Assembly: GCA_007136405.1 (NCBI GenBank)
Contig: SLHA01000087.1
Coordinates: 1 to 64,000 of the forward strand
Direction: 5' to 3'
DNA from: Candidatus Latescibacterota bacterium
GTDB taxonomy: Bacteria > Latescibacterota > UBA2968 > UBA8231
DNA: 64,000 bases
The translations under genes and the position numbers were made by a program. Below, one piece after another: positions 57,903 through 64,000 of this stretch (its first letter is position 1; every line of letters starts with the position of its first letter). Under the pieces are notes generated by a model. The model was given only the letters and a program-made list of their open reading frames with translations, made no database searches and was not told where the DNA came from.

Positions 57903-59282
57903 ATGCCAGACCTCACCATCAGCGCCGAGCTGCTGCGGCGTTACGATCGCCCCGGTCCCCGGTATACTTCGTATCCCACTGCGGTCGAGTTCCATACTGA
58001 CCATACCGCCGCGGACCATGCTGAGCGGCTGCAAGGCGTAGAGCCGGGTACGAGCCTGTCGCTGTACGTGCATATACCCTTCTGCGAACGCCGCTGTCTG
58101 TACTGCGCCTGCAACGTCGTCGCCACCCGGAAGCGGGAAGTGGTGGACCGGTACCTGAGCTACCTGGAGCGTGAGATGGAGTTGCTGGCCGCTTACCTTC
58201 CGGCGCCAGCAGCCACCGTGCAGCTCCATCTGGGCGGAGGCACCCCCACCTGCCTGTCGCCCGCCCAGCTGCACCAGGTGCACAGAATGGTTACCCGTCG
58301 TTTCCCGTTGCGCCCGGATGCGGAGGTTGCGGTCGAGGTGGATCCGCGGGTAACCACCAGAGAGCATGTGGACCGGCTGGCAGCGCTCGGGTTCAACCGT
58401 TTGAGCCTGGGCGTGCAGGACCTCACCCCGGAGGTCCAGGAGGCCATAGGCCGGCATCAGGACGAATCTGACACCCGTGAGTTGTTTCATTACTGCCGCA
58501 AACAGGGTTTCGGGTCCATCAATCTTGACTTGATATACGGCCTGCCAGGGCAGAATACGGTTACGTTCGCCCGCAACCTGGCCGCTGTCATCGATCTGCG
58601 TCCGGACCGGATCGCCTTGTATTCATATGCCCATGTTCCCTGGGTCAAGGCGCATCAGAAACGCATCGATACCAGCCTGCTGCCGCAGGGTATGGCCAAG
58701 CTGGAACTGTTCGCTCAGGGCATTCAGGCGTTCCGGGAAGCGGGTTACCGGCAGATCGGCATGGATCACTTCGCACTCCCGGAGGACGAGTTGAGCCGGG
58801 CTCTGGCCGAACGCCGCCTGCACCGCAACTTCATGGGGTACACCGTACACCGCACGCCGGCCATGGTTGGCGCCGGGATCACCGCCATCAGTGACGTATG
58901 TGGTGCCTATGCTCAGAACCGGAAGAAGCTGACCGCCTACTACCATGATCTGGATGCAGGCCTTCTGCCCGTGGAGAGGGGCATCGGCCTTTCCCGGGAT
59001 GACCTCATCCGCCGGCACGTGATCACCCAGCTGATGTGCAACGGCGTCCTGCACTGCGAAGACGTGGAGCATCGGTTCGGGATAGGTTTCAACCAGTATT
59101 TCGCCCGGGAACTGGCCGAGCTTCGTTCCGGCCCTTGTGCGGACGGGCTGCTCCAACTGGCTCCGGGCATCATTGAAGCCACACCCCTGGGCCATCTGTT
59201 CATCCGCAACATCGCCATGGTGTTCGACTGTTATCTGCGCCGGAAGGACACCGGGCAACCGGCATTCTCGCGGACCGTATGA
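57903..59282 (+). CDS. hemN: Oxygen-independent coproporphyrinogen III oxidase
   Basis: RPGPRYTSYPTAVEF; YVHIPFCERRCLYCACN radical SAM; DLIYGLPGQ. Confidence 0.94.
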   Translation: MPDLTISAELLRRYDRPGPRYTSYPTAVEFHTDHTAADHAERLQGVEPGTSLSLYVHIPFCERRCLYCACNVVATRKREVVDRYLSYLEREMELLAAYLPAPAATVQLHLGGGTPTCLSPAQLHQVHRMVTRRFPLRPDAEVAVEVDPRVTTREHVDRLAALGFNRLSLGVQDLTPEVQEAIGRHQDESDTRELFHYCRKQGFGSINLDLIYGLPGQNTVTFARNLAAVIDLRPDRIALYSYAHVPWVKAHQKRIDTSLLPQGMAKLELFAQGIQAFREAGYRQIGMDHFALPEDELSRALAERRLHRNFMGYTVHRTPAMVGAGITAISDVCGAYAQNRKKLTAYYHDLDAGLLPVERGIGLSRDDLIRRHVITQLMCNGVLHCEDVEHRFGIGFNQYFARELAELRSGPCADGLLQLAPGIIEATPLGHLFIRNIAMVFDCYLRRKDTGQPAFSRTV

Positions 59283-59501
59283 CCGCGAGGTTCAATGTCA
59301 TCGGCTCCTCCCTTCCGGCGACCCGGCGCACCCGCCGGCCGTGACCGCAGTTCGGGGCACACACATCGCACCTTCAATGTGACCAAGGTGTCTCACAGGC
59401 AGGAGGGCAGGCGGCCGACAGCGTCCGGACACCGCGGCAGGCAGACGGACTGCCCCATCCTGGCAGCGGATGGAATGGCCAGGACATGGTACAGTTGTTG
59501 C

Positions 59502-59540
59502 TGGAAGATGCGACACTGGCGTTCCCGCCAGCATCTTCCA
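59502..59540. other. Long hairpin upstream of DapA-family gene
   Basis: TGGAAGATGC-GACAC-TGGCG-TTCC-CGCCA-GCATCTTCCA: 10+5 bp stem with 5-nt bulge. Confidence 0.75.
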
Positions 59541-59600
59541 CGTTCAATGGATCGCCCGCAGGACGCAGTGCTTCCCGTATGCCCAGGCAGAGGAGATATC

Positions 59601-60503
59601 ATGCAGAGCACCGACTTCATCAAAGGCATCATCCCGGCTGTCGTCACGCCGATGACCGAAGACCAGGAACTGGACCAGAAAGGGCTGGAGACGCTGCTGG
59701 ATCATCTGATCGCTGCGGGAGTGGATGGCGTCTTTACCGTGGGCACCGCAGGCGAGTTCTGGGCCTTGACGGTGGAGGAGAAAAAACGCGTCTTCGAGTG
59801 GACGGTCGGCGCGGCCCGGGGGCGCGTTCCGGTATACGTGGGCACCTGCGCCAACACCACGCGCGAAGCGGTGCTGCTGGCGGAGCTGGCCCACCAGGCG
59901 GGTGTCGACTGCATCTCGGTGCTGACTCCCGTGTTCATCACCCCGGACAAAGAGCAGATGTACCAGCACTACAAGGCTATCGCCGCAGCTGTCCCGGACA
60001 TGCCCGTCCTGTTGTACGGCAACCCTGACCGCACCAACAATCCGCTGCCGGTAGATCTGGTGGTCCGGCTGGCGGAGACGGTGGACAACATAGCCGGAAT
60101 CAAGGACAGTTCGGGCGACCTCACCACCACGGCGGAATACATCCGCCAGACACCGGACGATTTCCGTGTCCTCATGGGCCGGGATACGCTGATTTTCGCC
60201 GCGCTGCAGCACGGCGCCACTGGTGCCATCGCCGCCAGCGCCAACATCGCGCCTGAGCTCAGCGTGGACATCTACCGCCATTTCACCGCCGGCAGACTGC
60301 AGGAGGCCCTGGCCGCGCAGTATGCTCTGGCGCCGCTGCGGCTGGCCTTCGGACTGGGCACGTTTCCTGCCATGTTGAAGACCGGCGCCGAGCTCATGGG
60401 CCTGCCAGCAGGTCCCCCGCGCACACCGGTGGCACCGCTCAACCCGGAAGAGCGGGAAAAACTCCGTCAGGTGCTCGTCCAGATGGGCAAGCTGTCCGGT
60501 TGA
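59601..60503 (+). CDS. DapA/N-acetylneuraminate-lyase family aldolase
   Basis: GIIPAVVTPMTEDQELD; GTAGEFWALT; GIKDSSGD (Schiff-base Lys). Confidence 0.88.
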   Translation: MQSTDFIKGIIPAVVTPMTEDQELDQKGLETLLDHLIAAGVDGVFTVGTAGEFWALTVEEKKRVFEWTVGAARGRVPVYVGTCANTTREAVLLAELAHQAGVDCISVLTPVFITPDKEQMYQHYKAIAAAVPDMPVLLYGNPDRTNNPLPVDLVVRLAETVDNIAGIKDSSGDLTTTAEYIRQTPDDFRVLMGRDTLIFAALQHGATGAIAASANIAPELSVDIYRHFTAGRLQEALAAQYALAPLRLAFGLGTFPAMLKTGAELMGLPAGPPRTPVAPLNPEEREKLRQVLVQMGKLSG

Positions 60504-60530
60504 TGAGCGTCAGCCGGGGAGTTTGAGGCC

Positions 60531-61688
60531 ATGCGACTGCACGAATACGAAGCCAAGGAGCTGCTCGCGCGGTATGGCATCCGCATACCGCGCGGCACGG
60601 TGGCCGCCAATGCGGCAGATGCCGAAGCTGTGGCGGCGGATATGGCTGTTGCCGTGATGGTCAAAGCGCAGGTTCTCGCCGGCGGCCGCGGCAAGGCAGG
60701 CGGGATTCGCCGGGCGGGAAACGCGCGTTGCGCCGGGCAGCTGGCCGCCGGCATGCTGTCGGGCACGGTGCATGGTTTGCATCCTTCGGGTGTCCTGATC
60801 GAAGAACAACTGGACATCCATCGCGAACTGTACCTGGGCATAACCGTGGATACGGCCAGCGGTTGCCCGGTGATCATGCTGTCCGCCGCGGGCGGCGTGG
60901 ATATCGAATCCGTCGCCCGGGAGACCCCGGCAGCCATCGCCCGGCTGCCCGTGAACCCACTCGGCGCGCCCACCGCCCGACAGGCCGCCGTGCTGGCGCG
61001 GGACGCCGGTCTCGGGGACGCTGCCTGCCGTGAAGCCGCCCCCCTGGTGCTGCAGCTTTACCGCCTGTTCAGTGAAGAAGACGCGCTCATCGCGGAAATC
61101 AACCCGCTGGCGGAACTGGCGGACGGTTCCCTGGTGGCCGCTGATGCCGTCGTCGAGATCGATGCTGCCAGCTTGTTCCGGCATCCGGCCTGGGATGCGC
61201 TCACGCGCCTGCCCGGAAGGCGCGAACGGGCGGCCCAAGAGCGGGGCATGACCTTCGTGGACCTCGGTGGCGGTGAGATCGGACTGATCTGCAGCGGCGC
61301 CGGGCTGGGAATGGCCACGGTTGACCTGATTGCCGACCAGGCCGATGACTCCGGCAGGCCACGGGCGGCGAATTTCCTGGAAACCGGCGGCGGCATCACG
61401 CGCGAACTGATGGCCGAGGCCATGCGTCTGGTGCTCTCCCAGCCGGGCATACGCGGCCTGTTGATCAACGTGTACGGCGGCATCAACCCCATCCATGAAG
61501 GCGCTGCCGGGATTGCCGACGCCCTGGCCGACCATCCGGAAATCCCGGTGATAGCCAAAGCGCTGGGCAACCGCCAGGAAGAGACCTGGACCATTCTCCG
61601 GAACGCAGGCGTGGAGGTCGTCACGGACATGCGGACCGAAGCGGCAGTACAGGCCGTGTGCCGGCGCCTGGCGACACCGGAAACATGA
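60531..61688 (+). CDS. sucC: Succinyl-CoA synthetase beta subunit-like
   Basis: MRLHEYEAKELLARYGI; VKAQVLAGGRGKAGG; AEINPLAEL; VYGGINP. Confidence 0.88.
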   Translation: MRLHEYEAKELLARYGIRIPRGTVAANAADAEAVAADMAVAVMVKAQVLAGGRGKAGGIRRAGNARCAGQLAAGMLSGTVHGLHPSGVLIEEQLDIHRELYLGITVDTASGCPVIMLSAAGGVDIESVARETPAAIARLPVNPLGAPTARQAAVLARDAGLGDAACREAAPLVLQLYRLFSEEDALIAEINPLAELADGSLVAADAVVEIDAASLFRHPAWDALTRLPGRRERAAQERGMTFVDLGGGEIGLICSGAGLGMATVDLIADQADDSGRPRAANFLETGGGITRELMAEAMRLVLSQPGIRGLLINVYGGINPIHEGAAGIADALADHPEIPVIAKALGNRQEETWTILRNAGVEVVTDMRTEAAVQAVCRRLATPET

Positions 61689-61689
61689 C

Positions 61690-62556
61690 ATGGGCATACT
61701 GATCGACGCCGGGACAAGGGTGTGCATACAAGGGATAACCGGTCGCATCGGCAAGGTGCAGGCCCGGTACATGCGTGAGGCGGGGACCTGCATTGTAACC
61801 GGCGTCACCCCCGGTAAGGGCGGCCTTTCGGTCGATGGCGTTCCCGTGTTCGACACGGTCGGTGCCGCGCAGGAAGCGGAACCCGCCGACGCCTCTGTCC
61901 TCTTCGTTCCGCCGGCCGCCGCCGAAAACGCCGCGACAGAGGCCATCGAGGCCGGGGTCCGGCTGATCGTCCTGATCACCGAGGGTGTCCCGGTCCACAG
62001 CACCATGCGGCTGCGAGCCCGGGCCCGCGGCGCGGGGGCCCGGCTACTCGGACCGACCACACCGGGCATCATCGCTCCCGAACGCGCCAAACTCGGCATC
62101 ATGCCGGCCAGTCTGTTCAGACGCGGCCCTGTGGGAATCATTTCCCGCAGCGGCACGCTCAGTTACGAAATCGGCGGTCTGCTGACCGAAGCCGGCCTGG
62201 GACAGAGTACCGTGGTGGGCATGGGGGCGGATCCGGTAGTGGGAACGGACCTCGTGGAGTTGCTGGAGCTGTTCGCTGCGGATCCCGAGACCGGTGCCGT
62301 GGTGTTGATCGGCGAAGTGGGCGGCAACCAGGAGGAACGGGCCGCCGCCGCCATCGCATCCGGCTACGCCAGGCCCGTAGTCGCGTACATAGCCGGTCGT
62401 ACCGTACCGCCGGGCGTCCGCATGGGACATGCCGGTGCCATAGTGCAGGATGGTGCGGGGGACGCCGGACACAAGATCCGGGCCCTGGCCGATGCCGGCG
62501 TGCGAACGGCGCCGCGACCGGCGGATGTGGTCCGGCTGGTGCAGGAGTCTCTCTGA
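61690..62556 (+). CDS. sucD: Succinyl-CoA synthetase alpha subunit-like
   Basis: [31 protein letters not shown] phospho-His region. Confidence 0.9.
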   Translation: MGILIDAGTRVCIQGITGRIGKVQARYMREAGTCIVTGVTPGKGGLSVDGVPVFDTVGAAQEAEPADASVLFVPPAAAENAATEAIEAGVRLIVLITEGVPVHSTMRLRARARGAGARLLGPTTPGIIAPERAKLGIMPASLFRRGPVGIISRSGTLSYEIGGLLTEAGLGQSTVVGMGADPVVGTDLVELLELFAADPETGAVVLIGEVGGNQEERAAAAIASGYARPVVAYIAGRTVPPGVRMGHAGAIVQDGAGDAGHKIRALADAGVRTAPRPADVVRLVQESL

Positions 62557-62573
62557 CCCCCAAGCAGGTAAGG

Positions 62574-62822
62574 ATGAGAAAGAAAAAGACCCATATCGTC
62601 TCCATCGATGCGCGGCTCTGCAAGGGCACCGAGGGCTGCGGAATCTGTCTGTCGGTGTGCCCCGCCGACGTGCTCGCTCCGGCGCCGGAATTGTCTGACA
62701 AGGGCGTGCATCCCGCCCGGGTGATGCGTCCGGAGAACTGCACCGGGTGCGAGTTGTGCATGCTGTACTGCCCGGATCTGGCTGCGTCCGTGGAGCACCG
62801 GGAGGAGGATGGCCATGAGTGA
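62574..62822 (+). CDS. korD: 2-oxoacid:ferredoxin oxidoreductase ferredoxin-like (delta) subunit
   Basis: CKGTEGCGICLSVCPADVL; CTGCELCMLYCPD. Confidence 0.85.
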   Translation: MRKKKTHIVSIDARLCKGTEGCGICLSVCPADVLAPAPELSDKGVHPARVMRPENCTGCELCMLYCPDLAASVEHREEDGHE

Positions 62823-63972
62823 ACAGGGCGCGGTGCGCACCGGACGTTACTTCATGCAGGGCAATGAAGCCTGTGCCGAAGGCGCCCTGGCGGCCGGCTG
62901 CCGGTTTTTCGCCGGCTATCCCATCACGCCGGCCACGGAGATCGCCGAACACATGGCCGGGCGCCTCCCCGGAGTGGGAGGCGTCTTCATCCAGATGGAA
63001 GACGAGATCAGTTCCATGGCCTCTGTCATCGGAGCCTCGTGGACCGGGGTGCTGTCCATGACCGCTACATCGGGGCCCGGAATCAGCCTGATGCAGGAGA
63101 ATCTCGGCTACGCCGTGGCCACGGAGACGCCCTGTGTCATCGTCGACGTGCAGCGCGGCGGTCCATCCACCGGCATTCCGGCCGTCCCTTTCCAGGGAGA
63201 CATGGTGCAGGTGCGGCGCGGATCGCATGGCGAATACGAGGCCGTGGCTTTCGCGCCCGCCTCGGCCCAGGAAATGTTCGACCTGACCATCCTGGCCTTC
63301 AACACGGCTGAACGCCTGCGGACGCCAGTGTTTCTCCTGGCGGACGCCGCCGTAGGTCATATGCGTGAAATAGTCGAGATTCCCGCTGCGGACAGCATCG
63401 AACGGCTTCGGCGCACACTGCCGGACGCCGAAGCCGACCCGTATGCCATCAAGGGCTTCCTGGATCCGGATGTCGCCCCCATGCCCGTATTCGGCCGCGG
63501 ACACAAGGCGCACGTCACCGGCTCCTGCCATGATGCCTACGGCATGCGCAACGTGGTGGACGCCCAGGCGCTGGACACCTTCGTGCGGGTGCTCGCGGCC
63601 AAGATTCGCCGGCGCACCCGCGAACTCGCTGTCATCGAGACAGGGAACACGGCGGACGCTCAGGTCATCCTCGTCGGCTACGGACTGGTTGGGCGAGCCG
63701 CGCAGGCCATATCGCTGCAGGCGCGTGCTGCCGGTCTACCGGTGGGCTGGATCCGGCCTGTCACCGTCTGGCCCTTTCCGGACCAGGAATTGCGTGAACA
63801 CTGCGCCGCGGCCCGGAACGTCGTCATCATGGAAAACAACCTCGGGCAGATGGCGCCGTATTTCCAGGCTTTGCTGAAGGATCAGCTGGTCTGGTCGCTG
63901 CCGCCGCAAATCCTGGGGACCCTGCACCATCCGGACTACATCATGAGCCATATCGAAGAGATGCTGAAATGA
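62815..63972 (+). CDS. korA: 2-oxoglutarate:ferredoxin oxidoreductase alpha subunit
   Basis: YFMQGNEACAEGALAAGCRFFAGYPITPATEIAEHM; TSGPGISLMQENLGYA. Confidence 0.9.
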   Translation: MSEQGAVRTGRYFMQGNEACAEGALAAGCRFFAGYPITPATEIAEHMAGRLPGVGGVFIQMEDEISSMASVIGASWTGVLSMTATSGPGISLMQENLGYAVATETPCVIVDVQRGGPSTGIPAVPFQGDMVQVRRGSHGEYEAVAFAPASAQEMFDLTILAFNTAERLRTPVFLLADAAVGHMREIVEIPAADSIERLRRTLPDAEADPYAIKGFLDPDVAPMPVFGRGHKAHVTGSCHDAYGMRNVVDAQALDTFVRVLAAKIRRRTRELAVIETGNTADAQVILVGYGLVGRAAQAISLQARAAGLPVGWIRPVTVWPFPDQELREHCAAARNVVIMENNLGQMAPYFQALLKDQLVWSLPPQILGTLHHPDYIMSHIEEMLK

Positions 63973-64000
63973 ACCAGATTCACCATCCCATGGCCCGGTA
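63969..64000 (+). CDS. Start of a gene (probably korB), truncated by window end
   Basis: ATGA overlap with korA stop; MNQIHHPMAR; position typical of korB. Confidence 0.5.
   Translation, partial: MNQIHHPMAR

Noticed and set aside
59601-60503. Calling the aldolase true dihydrodipicolinate synthase (DapA)
   Set aside because: The usual TPYY region reads LTPVFITP, lacking the conserved Tyr; only family-level assignment is safe.

Overview
High-GC bacterial chromosome segment dominated by anaerobic redox and H2 metabolism; no mobile element, CRISPR array, rRNA or tRNA was supported. Main blocks: (1) tungsten-type aldehyde:ferredoxin oxidoreductase with two beta-propeller-like proteins and a KDPG-aldolase-family protein (0.4-5.6 kb); (2) RstA/RstB-like two-component pair, a homodimeric-type pyruvate dehydrogenase E1 (aceE) without E2/E3, and a PAS hybrid kinase; (3) a minus-strand hoxFUYH [NiFe]-hydrogenase operon with maturation protease, receiver protein, membrane histidine kinase and hypF/C/D/E (16.7-28.9 kb); (4) a plus-strand rex-hydC-hydB::nfnB-hydA [FeFe]-hydrogenase operon continuing into a receiver protein, nfnA, nfnB, a hydrogenase-domain sensor kinase and a receiver/kinase hybrid (29.8-42.4 kb); (5) a Na+/solute symporter and a TonB-dependent receptor; (6) a minus-strand nifJ (PFOR)-DHOD-like-rnfCDGEAB block (46.9-57.3 kb); (7) hemN, a DapA-family aldolase, sucCD and the start of a korDAB operon. 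The most interesting signal is a 35-bp tandem Rex operator (two 18-bp Rex boxes offset by 17 bp). It occurs with the same promoter geometry at three places: upstream of rex-hyd, upstream of the TonB receptor, and at an orphan promoter in the hox/rex intergenic region that may drive a non-coding RNA. A single Rex-like box sits at the predicted hox promoter. Other notable items: HydB-NfnB fusion, hydrogenase-like sensor kinase with an altered active site, promoter with paired CCGCATGCGG palindromes, 17-bp perfect-stem hairpin before rnfC, thioredoxin with a CDAP motif, and several intergenic repeats. All assignments come from reading motifs by eye; no database search was run.
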